This document shows, piece by piece, positions 11,122 to 22,390 of a stretch of 41,619 nucleotides of DNA. A program made the translations under genes and the position numbers. This DNA is from Auxenochlorella pyrenoidosa (taxonomy: Eukaryota > Chlorophyta > Trebouxiophyceae > Chlorellales > Chlorellaceae), in NCBI GenBank assembly GCA_001430745.1, contig KQ482041.1, positions 1,048,113 to 1,089,731 of the forward strand, in the 5' to 3' direction. Position 1 is the first letter of the stretch; every line of letters begins with the position of its first letter. The notes under the pieces are model-generated. The model searched no databases, was not told where the DNA came from, and saw only the letters and a list, made by a program, of their open reading frames with translations.

Positions 11122-11965
11122 CTGGGGCTGCCGCAATAGCTCGCGGCACAGCCCGCGACTTCACCGCGCCAGCCCGCTTTGGCTCAAAGCGAAAAGAATA
11201 CTGTTGGAAGGTTAAACGTCGTTCAGGATTGATCAATCATCAAAACGACACAGGGATGCTCTCAAAGATGAGTGATCTGTCTGCAACATGCACGCAGGTG
11301 GCGGCAGGGTTCTGCTGCCGACGCTGCCGCCAGGCGGTCATTTCGTCAATCCCAAGCTCCTTGCCGGAGATCCATCTCAGTCCAAGAGCGTAACACTGCG
11401 TTGGGATACACGCATCACTGATTTCGTCATCCCTCGCTGCAAGCAGCATGGAGTCCGGCCTTGACGTTGAGTGCAAAACAAAGGCCGCTGCACAGGCACC
11501 ATAGTCCCATCAGCGTGCATGTTTGGTGGACTCTTTTATGTACTTGATTGTTTGATAAGTTGAGCACCGGAGCTGTTGAAACATCCTTGCAAGTGTGATC
11601 TATGATATTTTGAGCGACTGCCAGAGTTGAGGGCTTCCTACGATTGCCAGCAGGCGCAGAGGGTGCATACTTGGTCATCAACAGCTGGCCATCACAGCAA
11701 TGATTGTGCACTGCAGGCAGGGATGCCGGGGTTAGTCAAAGGCTTGCTGGATGCCTTGCTGATTGCACATCACGGCTATATTGATCAAATGGTGCAACAG
11801 CTGGAGGGATTTCCCCTCCTGCTGGTGCAGCAGCTGGACTCCTCGGCACGTCGCCGCCACCTCAGCGCTGACCACTGGCCGTGAAATTGGAGGCGCCTGT
11901 GAAGCAAGCCTGCAATCCAACAGACTTCTGGTGTTCCTCGAGGATCTCGGAGCCTTCCGCAAGCA
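11122..11965. promoter_or_regulatory. Divergent intergenic region, GT61 copy 3 and ferredoxin/MBL gene
   Basis: 844 bases between two divergent start codons, less GC-rich than the genes. It must contain both promoters and 5' leaders. No motif was recognised and no coding was found. Confidence 0.55.
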
Positions 11966-13857
11966 ATGACTGTGACGACACGCTGGGCTGGGCCCTGGGC
12001 GAGTACGCAGCCCTGGGCGAATCCCTGGGTGCGCGGCCCAGCGGCGATCACCGCCCGCAGGCAGCGGCGAGGCCTGGCTGTGGCAGCAGCAGGGGTGCCA
12101 GGTGTCGGGGCTGCCGCCCGCGAGCGGCAGCCCCGTCTGGAGAATACCGAGGGCGACTTTTACGTCGACCACACGTGCATTGGTGAGCCAAGGAGCGCTG
12201 CTTGTGCTCTGCAAGATTGCAGACTTCTGCGCCTGCAAGAGATGCACCAGTGGCCTCACGGCCAGCTGACGGCCTGGCTGACGTAATCCCAGTGCCCACC
12301 GTTGAGCAACCCCGCCTCTCTTTGTTAACTGCTGGCACGCTGCTGGCATGCTGCTGCAGACTGCGACACGTGCAGATGGATGGCGCCAGACACTTTCTCT
12401 CGAGCGGGTGATCAGTCTGCGGTGACGGCGCAGCCGCAGACGCCAGAGCAGCGAATACAGGCGATGCAGGCTCTCATCAGCTGCCCAACGTAGGTGTTTT
12501 CAAAGCTGCATGGGGAGCAGGCCTGTGGATTCGAGTCCTGGTGCACATGCAACCTGGCAGCGTCGCGATGCTGCCAGCAGCGCATTGCCTCGTCCCCTCG
12601 TCCTCACAACCTGCATGTTCACCATGCTCGCTTGTGTGTGTGCCCTCACGCTGGCTCCAGCCCCGCCCCATGCCCATGCTGCAGCTTCTCCATACACTGC
12701 CGGCAGCGCCAGACAGGCGAGCTGCGGGCCGCGCAGGAGAGCTTCCCGCTGCCCGTGCCGGGCTGCGCCAGCGTGCACTGGTGCGGCTTTGCCGCGGAGG
12801 GGTCCTTTGGGGCCACCGCCTACTTTGTCCGCCGCCCGCAGGTGGGGCGCGGCTGGGGCCGCGGGCAGGCAGCTTGCCAGACGGCGGGACCAGATTCGTG
12901 CGACCAGTCAGCTGTGCTGTGCTGTTTGTGCCTGAAAGTGCGATTTTGCACCCCGCCTGAGCGCTAGGCGGTGTGGGCTCCCTCTCGCCGTTGCTGCACT
13001 GCGGGAGGAGGTGTGGGCGGGTACCCCAACAGATACCACGCCTGCTCAGCCACCACCACTGACCACCACCACCAAGCGCGAACCCACCACCCGCAGGGCA
13101 ACATCCTGGTGGATGTGCCGCGATGGACGCCGCTGCTGGCCCAGCGCCTGCAGCAGCTGGGCGGGGTGCGGTGGATCTTCCTGACCCACCGGGACGACGT
13201 GGGCGACCACCAGGCCTGGGCAGAGGCCACCGGCGCCGCGCGCATCATCCACCGGAGCGAGGCAAACCGGCGGCAGGGCACAGAGTGAGCGGGCGGGGAC
13301 ACGTGCGTACGGCTCAAATGCGCACGTGTGCCCTGGAGTTTTTACTTCAGCTTAGAGGGCCACTAAGCAGCAGTGTTCTGGAGAGATGTTCATGCTCTCC
13401 CTCTTCTTCTCCACCCCTCGCTTTCTGCAGCAAGTGCGAGGTGCAGCTGGAAGGGGAGGGCCCCTGGCAGCTGACCGCCAGCGGCAGCGTGCAGGCTGTG
13501 CCGCCCACCAGCAGCGACGGCGGGGCCGATGCCCCCGGCATGGAGGGCGATGTGCTGCTGCTGTCCACGCCGGGCCACACAGCCGGCTGCCTCAGCCTGC
13601 TGTACTGCCCTGACCGGGCGCTGTTCACGGGCGACCACCTGGCCTGGTCGCACAGGCTGCAGCGCCTCACCATCTTCCGTGCCTACAACTGGCACAGCGT
13701 GGCGCAGCAGCTGGACAGCGTGGCCAAGCTGCGGGACCTCGACTTCCTGCACATCCTGCCGGGGCACGGCCGCAGGTGGCAGGCAGCCGGTGCAGCCGAC
13801 AGGCAGCACCGGATAGATGAGCTGCTGGCGGCAGAGGGTTGGCGCGGCGGCGCCTGA
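11966..13857 (+). CDS. Ferredoxin-domain metallo-beta-lactamase fold protein
   Basis: Exons 11966-12182, 12360-12489, 12685-12841, 13097-13284, 13431-13857; 372 residues. An Arg/Ala-rich N-terminus of about 60 residues resembles an organelle transit peptide. A single 4Fe-4S ferredoxin module follows: C71, C74, C77 in HTCIDCDTCRWMAPDTF and C114 in ISCPT. The C-terminal two thirds is a metallo-beta-lactamase fold: FLTHRDDVGDH (residues 196-206, a longer variant of HxHxDH), STPGHTAGCLSLLY, FTGDHLAWS and LPGHGRRW. The same ferredoxin/hydrolase order is known in plant and cyanobacterial proteins of unassigned substrate, so a plastid redox-linked hydrolase is likely. The start is the in-frame ATG before the ferredoxin and is the least certain part. 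All exon joins keep frame. Confidence 0.85.
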
Positions 13858-14184
13858 GGGCAGGCTGGCTCGATTGCATGTGGGCCATGCTGCCTCGCAT
13901 GTGGAGAGCACACCTCGCAGCACTTCCTGGCGCCTTAACAGCGCAGCCTCTGTCATGCTTGCATGTGATGCTTCTCGCTGCACCGTCAGCAACTTTAACT
14001 TTGGCTGCCAACAGCCGGCTTGGTTTCCGTGCCTTGCAAAGTGTCATCCTTTCAAAAGCAGTTGTGGGGCCAGGAGGGAAGAGCACAAGGGCAAATATGC
14101 AAATTTTGGCAGGACTCCCTGCTGTGAAGTGGGCTGGTCTGGTGTCCCGGCCTTGCATGCAGCCCTGCACTCAGCACCATGAGC
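13858..14184. other. Convergent intergenic region
   Basis: 327 bases between two stop codons, holding both 3' flanks. No gene and no TGTAA motif was seen. Confidence 0.55.
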
Positions 14185-15650
14185 TCAGCCCATCCGCCGC
14201 TTGCCCAGCAGCTCAACATCAAACTCCAGGGTGGCTGCAGTGGGGGCAGGAGGATTCGGGCAAAATTGATCCAGAGTGAAGAGGGGTCGAGTGCAGAGAG
14301 GGTGCGCTGCAGTGTGGTGCGCGACCAAGTACACTGAGCAGTGGCACCATGGGTCAGCCCTAACGCCCCCAGTCTGAAGAGCTGATCTGCAGAGTGGGTT
14401 GGCTCACCGTTGGGCGGGATCACGCCGCCAGCGCCACGCCTGCAAGCGAAGCGCTTGGATGACCCGTGTGAGCAGGCAGGTCGGGAATGCTGAGCTCCCG
14501 TCCCTCAAATGCGCACCAAAGCATTCGCAGGGCGGGGGCTGCTGTTCCCGGGCCTCGCCGCTCAGCGGAGCAGCGAGCAGCGCATCTGTGGGCAGGCGCC
14601 CTGGCAGGGCCCGGGCTCGCTGCTGCAGCCACGCCCACTCACGCTCCGTAGCCCAGCTCAGCGGGGATGATGAGCTTGCGCTTGCCGCCCTCCTTCATGG
14701 CGGGCACGCCGTCGCCGCCCAGGATGCCCTGGTCCCAGCCCTGCATGGGCAAGCAAGGAAGCGTGCCAGAGCACAATGCACTTTAGGGACGACAGGGATG
14801 GGGGGCACTTGGCCGCCGTGGGCGCCCTGCTCCCCGCCCTGCACATGGGGAACTTGGGAAGGCCGCCCTCGAGCGCAGGCGTGCCGCCATGCCGGGACGC
14901 ACGGACCGCCCGCCGTTGAGGGCAGAGCCAGCCAGCCCGCGCGCGGCGAAGCAGGGTGTAGCAAGACCAGCGCTCCCCTCCAGTGCCTGGCCTGCCCCGC
15001 CCCGCCCACGCTCTGCTCGCCTTGATGACCTGCCCCACACCGATCTTGAACTGCAGCGGCTTGCCACGCGGGTAGCTGCTGTCGAACACGGCGCCGTTGG
15101 AGGCCAGGCGGCCGGTGTAGTGGGCGCGGATCATGGCACCTAAGCACCAGGGCGGCGTGGGACATGACAGTTGGCAGCCCAGCGGTGAGGCATGGCAGAG
15201 GCCACCAGAAATTGGCAGCCTGCAGCAAGCACCTGCACTTTTCTCTCCATGCACGCTTCCACTTCCCCTTCTCCGGCCCCAGACTTTGAATGTTCCTTCC
15301 CACGCTACATGCAAATTGAAGCATGCAGCTCTCTGGGATGCTGGGGACTCACCCTGCACGGGGGCATCGCCGCTGCCCTCCACAACATCGCACCACTGCA
15401 GGCCGTTGGGCGCAGTCTGGAACGCACACTCCTCTGCTGCAGCTGCAGGCTGGCCCTGCTGCTGCGCCGCCACCAGGGAGACAGCCAGCCCCGCCAGCAG
15501 GGCGCGGCGGTCCAGCGAAGCAGCAGAGGTCTGCTCCTGCTGATGGCTGCGCACCACCGTGGCGGCCCGCGTGCGGGCGGTGGCCGGCGCCACTGCAACG
15601 GGCTTGCTGCCTGCAGATCGGGGGGACAAGCCAGATGCGTGTTCTACCAT
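14185..15650 (-). CDS. Thylakoid-lumen FKBP-type peptidyl-prolyl isomerase (FKBP13-like)
   Basis: Exons 15650-15353, 15139-15021, 14740-14643, 14439-14408, 14234-14185; 198 residues. The bipartite leader has a plastid-type stretch, then a twin-arginine segment at residues 48-49 ([16 protein letters not shown]) and an AAAA cleavage region, so Tat import into the lumen is likely. The FKBP fold reads [73 protein letters not shown]75 and C87 sit where plant FKBP13 has its N-terminal disulfide. The second FKBP13 pair, expected between RGAG and IPP, is absent: RGAG runs straight into GVIPP. The second intron uses a GC donor (AAG/GCGAGC). It shares a 256-bp divergent promoter region with the sulfurtransferase. 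Confidence 0.9.
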
Positions 15651-15906
15651 ATTAAATCGAGCCGGTTGCGGTTGCTAAGCGGCAGAGCGGCGAGCCAGGA
15701 GTGAGGCTGGCGCGGCACCTGCGACTGCCAGCATTTTGCCGATCGAGGGTCTCGACACCAATTTCAGTGCTCCGATGGCACCGATGGCTGATCAGCCCGC
15801 GCTGCAAGCCCAGCGTGCGTTCGGTTGCAAGCCAGGGTGGCAGCCTGGTGATGAGGGCTCCATCGTGGTCATGACGCTTCCCGATCACAGCTGTCAATCG
15901 ATCCAA
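15651..15906. promoter_or_regulatory. Short bidirectional promoter region, FKBP / sulfurtransferase
   Basis: 256 bases separate the two divergent start codons if the upstream ATG of the sulfurtransferase is used, so both promoters must overlap or abut. No TATA-like element stands out. Confidence 0.5.
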
Positions 15907-18207
15907 ATGTCGTGGTGTGCTGCAATTCGTCCCTCGCTGTGCCGCACCTCTTGCCTCAGGGTTCCTGCTCTACACACGCCGCCGGCCCGAGGTCGCAGCC
16001 CACTGGCCACCCCAAGCACAAAGAATCAAGCCGAGGGACGCGTGGCTCAGGCCGCCCGCATGAGCACGCAGGCTACTGCCGCCGGCAGTGCTGGCGGCGG
16101 CGCCGGCGGTCTGCCTGATGCCGATGCCTTCCCCTCTCTGGTGTCTGCGGAGTGGCTGCACCAGCGGCTTGGAGATTCCTCTCTCAAGGTCCTCGATGCC
16201 ACCTGGTACCTACCCAACGCCGGCAAAGATGCTGTGGCAGAGCACCGGGCTGAGCGCATTCCAGGGGCGCGCTTCTTTGGTGGGTGGGCCTGGCTTCCCT
16301 GATGGGTGCAGCATGGTGGGGGTATTGCGTCCCTCTTACTTTTGGCAACGGGGGTGGAAACAAAGTACAGTTTCATCTGGCTGCCTGCGCATTGTGCAGC
16401 ACAGCTGGGCCTAGGGAAGTGCCCGCCGCGCCCCCTGCAGATGTGGAGCGCATCGCCGACCCCGCCTCCAGCCTGCCCCACATGCTGCCCTCAGAGGCCC
16501 AGTTTGCAGCAGCGGCCCATGCCCTTGGGGTGACCGCCGACGATGCACTGGTGAGCGCCAGTTCTGGGGAGTGTCACTCCCTTTCTTGCATCGCCTGCAC
16601 GCGCTGCACTTGCCCCCGCGTTGCCTCCGTGCGTGCCATGCTGCGGAGCAGCTTTGCGCCCGCGGTGCGGGTGTAGATGTGATGCAGGTGGTGCAGCCCG
16701 GCGGCAGCGGATCTGCTCCCCTCATGACAGTTTGAAACTAACCCCCCCTTGCAAAATGTTGCGAGAGCAACTGCAGGTGGTTTATGACAACTCGGGCATC
16801 TTCTCTGCAGCGAGGGCCTGGTGGACGTGGCATGTCTTTGGGCACTGCCGGTGGGTGCCACCCTTGTGCCCGGTGGGCACACAGGTCAATGCCCTAGACA
16901 GCTGGGCTTGCCCAGGGATTGGGACTTGCTATGGCAGCCCCTTGCTCTCCTTCCCCCCCCGCCCCCAACCCTCAGCGCTGCGCAACCTGTCTCTGGACTG
17001 CCCTTGCAGCGTGGCCGTGCTAGACGGCGGGATGCCGGCCTGGAAGGCTGCCGGGTTCGAGGTGGAGACCTCCCCTGTGGACGAGGCCGCGCTGCACGCA
17101 CCCGCTGAGGCGCTGCGCAGCCCGCCAGCCGGCGCCAGGCGAGCTTGGCCGGCCCGTGCGGCCGGCCCATGGGTGCAGGGGCAGCCAACAAGGCAGCTGT
17201 TTGCGTGAAACTGTGTGCTTGTCAGCACGGCGGGCCTCTGCGGCACGCCCTCCCCTCCCTGTGCCCGCGCCGACTGTCAGCCCGCCAGTCGGCGGCTCTC
17301 GTGCCCTCCCCCACCCCGCAGCTACCCAGCGCAGCTGGATGCCGCGCAGGTGCGCAGCTGGCAGCAGATGCAGGCAAACGTGGAGTCGGCGGGGGAGCAG
17401 GTGGTGGATGCGCGGCCCGCCGCCAGGTGGGCGCCTCGCGTCCTGGGCATGCGGGGTGCAGGGGCTTGCACGGGCAGGGCAGCAATGGAGGTGCAGGGCA
17501 GGGTGGCAGCTGGGCAGCAGCCGCCGGTCGGGCTGCGTGGCAGGAGGGAGGGCCTGTTGGAGGGTCAGTGCGGCAGATTGCTGCAGGGGGGCTCTTGCCT
17601 GTCGGTGCGGGATCGACGGTGCCCAGCCACTGCCTGCCGAGCCGTGGCCCAAGCCGTGCTGCACCCTTGCTGCACAGGTGGCGAGGTGAGGCGCCAGAGC
17701 CCCGGCCGGGCCTCAAGTCGGGGCGCATCCCGGGCAGCAAGTCGCTGCCGTTCGCCGACCTGCTGCAGGATGGCAGGTGCGTGGGCGCTGGGAACGCTGC
17801 ACCCTGGGCGGGGCCAGCCCTGCTCCTCCTCCAGCTGGCAGCACATGCTGAGGCGGTGCAACGTCGCCCTCTCGCTTGCTGGCTGCAAGGCTGCCAGCCC
17901 CTGCCAGCGTCCTTAGCTGGGTGTCAAACTCAGACGCCCTGCCTGGAGCCCTGCCCAACCGCCCTCTGACCTTCCGCTCGGCAGGCTGAAGCCGCGGCAG
18001 CAGCTGGCGGCGGCGTTTGCCGATGCGGGCGTCGACCTGGCGCGCCCCACCACCTTCACCTGCGGCACCGGCACCACCGCCTGCATCCTACTGCTGGCGG
18101 CAAGGCAGCTGGACCCGGTGCAGCGGGCGGCCATCTACGACGGCAGCTGGAGCGAGTGGGGGCAGCTGCCGGGCGTGCCGGTGGCCACGGGCCCCGCATC
18201 CGACTGA
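15907..18207 (+). CDS. 3-mercaptopyruvate / thiosulfate sulfurtransferase (two rhodanese domains)
   Basis: Exons 15907-16279, 16441-16550, 16777-16850, 17010-17138, 17322-17426, 17678-17776, 17985-18207; 370 residues from the first ATG. The N-terminal rhodanese domain reads VLDATWYLPN, GARFFDVERIADP, VVYDNSGIFSAARAWWTW, VAVLDGGMPAW. The C-terminal domain reads VVDARPAARW, EPRPGLKSGRIPGSKSLPF and the active loop TCGTGTTA with catalytic C323. CG(S/T)G(V/T)TA is the mercaptopyruvate type rather than the CRKGVTA of thiosulfate sulfurtransferase. The enzyme moves sulfane sulfur from mercaptopyruvate to thiols or cyanide. Residues 1-51 (MSWCAAIRPSLCRTSCLRVP...) look like a mitochondrial presequence; a second in-frame ATG at 16060 would give a 319-residue form without it. 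The fourth intron has a GC donor. Confidence 0.88.
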
Positions 18208-18989
18208 TGCCGGCTGGCATGGAGGGCCTGCCCCTTTGCAGCAGCCTTAGTGGATTGCTGCTCGCCGTGTGCAGAGCCCTCTTTGATGAGCATGTCCAAG
18301 GCATCAAATCGACCACAAAATGCCTCATGCTGAGTGGCAAAGGAGGGTGCAGCAGACCTCAAGCCCCAGCATGCTCAGCAGCGCGATGCAAGGACAGGAC
18401 ACTTCTGCCCAATTGCAGCTGAATGCAGGGGCTGTGGGTGTCGCCCAGTAGCAATTGCTGTGCCACTGAGCATCAGCTGTCACGGCAGGCGGTCACCTCA
18501 GCCCAGGACAGCCAGGGCAGCCGGCCAACACTGCTTCTTGTTCACACAACTGCAGACAGGATTATGCAAACATGAGCATGCCGACATGAGCATGAGCCAG
18601 GTTCTGTGTTTTATGATCTGCAACACTTTTGCCTCAGAAGCCAGACGGAGCCACAGGATGATTGCAAAGGCATGTACCATGCATGTCGACAAATCTGTTG
18701 CTGGCACATCGTGCACACCTGGCGGCGGCTGTGCAGGTGCTGCCTGCTGGCATCAGTTAACGGTCAGGGGCGTGTCCGATCCGGATCTCTCGCCCCATTT
18801 CGGGCTGTGAGCATCATCGAGTGCAGTTCTGCACCTTCTCAAGGCGAAAGGACGGCTGCCCGCACGCGGCTGTCTGACGCCGCTCTCCATCAGCTTCCGT
18901 CCCCTACCCAGGATTTAGATCAAAGTTTTATTCGGCGGCAGGCATCAACAACCCAGCGCCCAGCGCAGCAAGTGCTGGGGGCTCCCTCC
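18208..18989. other. Intergenic between sulfurtransferase and divergent GT61-like gene
   Basis: 782 bases with no recognisable gene. An open frame from 18606 runs in phase into the next gene's start, but its residues (Cys-, His- and Ser-rich, no domain) look like 5' leader. The upstream region of the GT61-like gene must lie here. Confidence 0.5.
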
Positions 18990-21900
18990 ATGACGGCCCA
19001 TGCAGGGAAGCTGCTTGGGCGGGCTCCGTGCCACAAACACCTCTGGGCATGCGCCGTAGCGCTCCTGCTGCTGGCGGCATTGAGGTCATACCCTACCCAG
19101 GGGCCACTGCACCGCCCGGTGGCTGACGCACCACCGCCGCCGCCCGTGACACCAGCTGAGGTGCCGCCAAACTGCCTGCACCTGCAGCGCGTCTGTGTGG
19201 ACCAGCAGCAGGTGGGGATCCCGATGTCATATGCGGCCATCTCGCCTCCCGAGTGTTGCGATCGGACGCGCTGCACCTGGGGCTGCCTGTGGGGCGCAGG
19301 CGCGCGATACCAGGGCATCTTCTACCATCAGCCACCTGTCACATGTGCGGTTGTTAACATCACACCCGGTACCTGCCAACGCTGCCCCGCCCACCCCCGC
19401 CCCCCGCAGATCGTCATGATGGACCCGGCCTACCTGCCGCAGAACGAGGAGCGCCCGCTGCCCCCCACCAAGTCGGACGCCTGGAAGCTCTTCTTCAATC
19501 TGCCTGTCACGGCGGGCTCAAATCCCGATGTCTGGGTGCGCGTCGCCCGCGCCGCGGCACCACTGTCTACGCAGCCGCGCTGGCCCTCTTGCGCCTCCGC
19601 GCCATGCCTGCCACTCCACCCCCCTGCCATCGCCACGCAGCCGCCCCCCCCCCCCCCGCTGCTGCAGGTGGTGCGGCAGCGCATGCCGCAGCTTGTCTTC
19701 CGGCGGCCCACCGTGATGGAGCCCACGCCGGACCTGCGGCACCCCCGTTTTGACCGGCATACGATGCCGCTACTATTCATCCCCGATTGGCTCGAAAACT
19801 TTGGTGAGGGGGCGGCACACCCACCCAGCGCATGAGGCAGCAAGCATGCTGCTGCTGCAACGGCTGCGACTGTTAAGAACCGTTCTTGGTGTCACGGTCC
19901 TTGACAAAGTGCTTTGCCCCGGCTTGCCCTGGCGACCCCGCAGGTCACACGCTGGGCAACTCGGCCTCTTACCTGCACGCCTACCTGCGCGCCACCAACG
20001 TCAGCTGGGCAGACAGGGTGCAGCTGGTGGTGCAGACACCGCTCGGCCTGGCCCTGCCGCAGCACTGGCAGTCGCTGGTCGGACCGCTGCTGCCAGGCCA
20101 CCCCATCCAAACCTTTGCAGAGTGAGCTCGGGCGCCCCGCCAGGCTTGCTGCACGCGCGCTGCTTCGGTCGGCGCATGGGGACTGCATGCTCCTGCACAG
20201 GGAATCAGAAACTCGGTTCTTTCCTCTGCTGAGTTCTACAACTAACGCCGCTGCCGTTTCTGCCTCGTGCCTGCAGCTTCAGCAACCGTCCCGAGCCCCG
20301 CCCGCACGGCTGGGCAGCAAGGATCCTGGGCCGGCGGGCAGCCTTTGGGGGCCCTCCCAGCCGCAGCCGCTGCTTTGCCGAGATGCTGGTGTGCCCCGGG
20401 CTCAAGGAGAACCACGCAGTGAACATCTCCCAGGCAAGCAGGCGCTGCGCGGCAGCTGCGAGCCGCCCCGTGTTCGTGTGTCCACCTGAGCAGCTCCTGC
20501 ACTGTGCTGAAGCTTTGCGCACTGGCAGGCACCTGCGCAAACCCAGCCCTTGGCCCCTGCCTGCTGGCTGCAGACTGCCAGCTTTATTGCTGACAGCTAC
20601 AGTGAGCACTCTGCTGCGGCGCCGCCCATCGCCTACACCAGCAGCAGCCCCGAGTGCAGCGGCGATGCAGGCGGCGGCCAACCCAGCGGAGCTCCCGCGG
20701 CTGGCGGGGGCTCCGTGTGCCTGCGCGTGCTGTTCAAGACGCGGCAGGCGCAGCCAGCTGTGCGGCAGGTGCGCAGCGAGAGCTGCAGGGGCTTGGCAGT
20801 CGGGAGCCCCGCGCCCAGCAGCGCTGCACCGGGGCCCGGCTTATGCTTCCCAAACAACTTCCATGCTGCGCCCGACCGCCTGCTGCGGCCCCGACATGCC
20901 GTCCCTCCACTGCCCTCTGCCCTGGCGCAGATCCTGAACATGCCGCAGCTGCTCGAGGAGTGCAGGCGGTGGCGCTTCACAGACCCCGCCTCGGGGACGA
21001 CCTTTGCAGCGGCCTGCGCCAGCTGGCAGCCCGGCAGCAACCTGGCAACAAACATTGCAGGTGAGCGGCAAGCTGCCCACCGGGCGCAGCATCGGTCAGT
21101 GAAACAGGGCCTCTTGCTAGTGGGGCCTGCTGGCGTTAATAGACAAGTCAGCTGGCCGCAGCTGCTTCTGTCTGCCACCCTGCTGACTGCCGCTGCTTTC
21201 CTCCCACAGCCGTCCGAAGCGCTGATGTTCTCATTGGCAAACACGGAGCGGGCATGGCCAACGCGTTTTTCATGCGCCCTGGAGGAGCAAGTGAGGCCGC
21301 AGCCCCGCCTGCCGTCGCCACAGAAGCCGACCTCGCAGCCTCGCGGCGCTGGTCCATGCTAGAGTCGCGCTGCCCTGCTGCCCGGCTGCCTCTGCCGTCT
21401 GCAGCCGTCAGCAGATCCTCGCTGTGCCCCTCCAGCCCTCTTGCGCACCCGGCCTGCTGCCCTGCCGCCTCCACTCAACGGCCCTCCCCTTTTTTCCCCC
21501 ACCCTGGCGCAGTGATGGAGGTGTTCAGCACCGGGTGGACCTGGCAGGTGCACCGCGAGTGGCTGGACCAGGAGGAGCGCCCCCGGCTGCAGTGGTGGGC
21601 GCTGACGGTGCAGGTGAGAGGAAAGGTGGCCTGGGGATGCGGTGCCACCCCACGTGCGGCTCGGCTGCTGTCCAGACGTTGAACAGTCTGCAGTACAGCT
21701 TGTCCAAGCTGCAGCTTGACAGGTTGCCGGCCCTACCACAGGGATAGCAGCCCACCACCTCCCCCACCCTCCCGGCCCGAGCCCCGCAGGACCCCGCCGC
21801 CCTGGAGCCGGGGGAGCTGGAGGCCCGGCTGATGCCGCACCCGCGCCTGTACAACCCGCGGCGCGAGGGCGTGGGCAAGCGCCTGCGCGACCGCAACCTG

Positions 21901-22390
21901 CGCGTGCCCTGGCAGGGGCTGGACCGACTGCTGCAGGTGGGGCACGGCGTGTGCTGAATTGGCCTGCTGGTGTCAAGCTCGAGCCTGTGCCGCCCTGGCT
22001 GGCCGGTAGCGGCGGGGCCAGCCACGGTGATTCGCTGGCATTCCACCTGCGATGCCTGGCCCGCCCTGCATATGGCGGCCCAGCCCGACCTGCCTCTGGC
22101 AGCGCAGCGCGGCCTCCGCCCATGGCCGGCCCGCATGGCAGTGCCTGGCTCCGTGCCCACACGCTTGGCCGCCTGCCTGCCCCAACACGCTGCAGGAGTA
22201 CTGCAAGGTGCAGGCGGCGGGCGGCATGGCTGCCTACTGGGACCGCAGGCTGGACCACCCGCAGCCGGTGCACTACTGCTGGACGCCTGCGCACCGCCTG
22301 CGCAGGTGCGGCACCGGCCTGCAGGGCGGCCCCTTCTGGCCCCGCAGGGACAACCAGCCGCTGCTGAACCGGACACGCATCATCGAATGA
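18990..22390 (+). CDS. Divergent GT61-like (DUF563) glycosyltransferase, type II membrane protein
   Basis: Exons 18990-19211, 19410-19535, 19668-19803, 19944-20121, 20277-20433, 20574-20768, 20931-21060, 21210-21290, 21513-21613, 21790-21936, 22196-22390; 555 residues. A single N-terminal anchor (HLWACAVALLLLAALRSY, residues 17-34) predicts a type II Golgi protein. The family signature is ADVLIGKHGAGMANAFFMRP (H393-G-A-G), preceded by LLFIPDWLENFGHTLGNSAS and FAEMLVCPGLKEN, which match GT61 blocks only in spacing and key residues. It is not a close copy of the tandem genes at 1-11121: exon pattern, anchor and sequence all differ. The intron after 20433 has a GC donor. The first intron (19212-19409) is the least certain. 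A 42-base in-frame segment at 22306-22347 has splice-like ends and could be alternatively removed. Confidence 0.75.

Noticed and set aside
11732..12349. 205-residue minus-strand open frame
   Set aside because: It overlaps the first exon of the ferredoxin/MBL gene in antisense and shows no recognisable domain.
12500..12545. Possible tRNA T-arm (GATTCGAGTCC) near 12530
   Set aside because: The flanking bases do not pair as a T-stem, no cloverleaf could be drawn, and it sits in an intron of the MBL gene.
18606..18989. In-frame extension upstream of the divergent GT61-like gene
   Set aside because: The residues show no domain or signal sequence and would bury the membrane anchor; treated as 5' leader, with a later ATG preferred.
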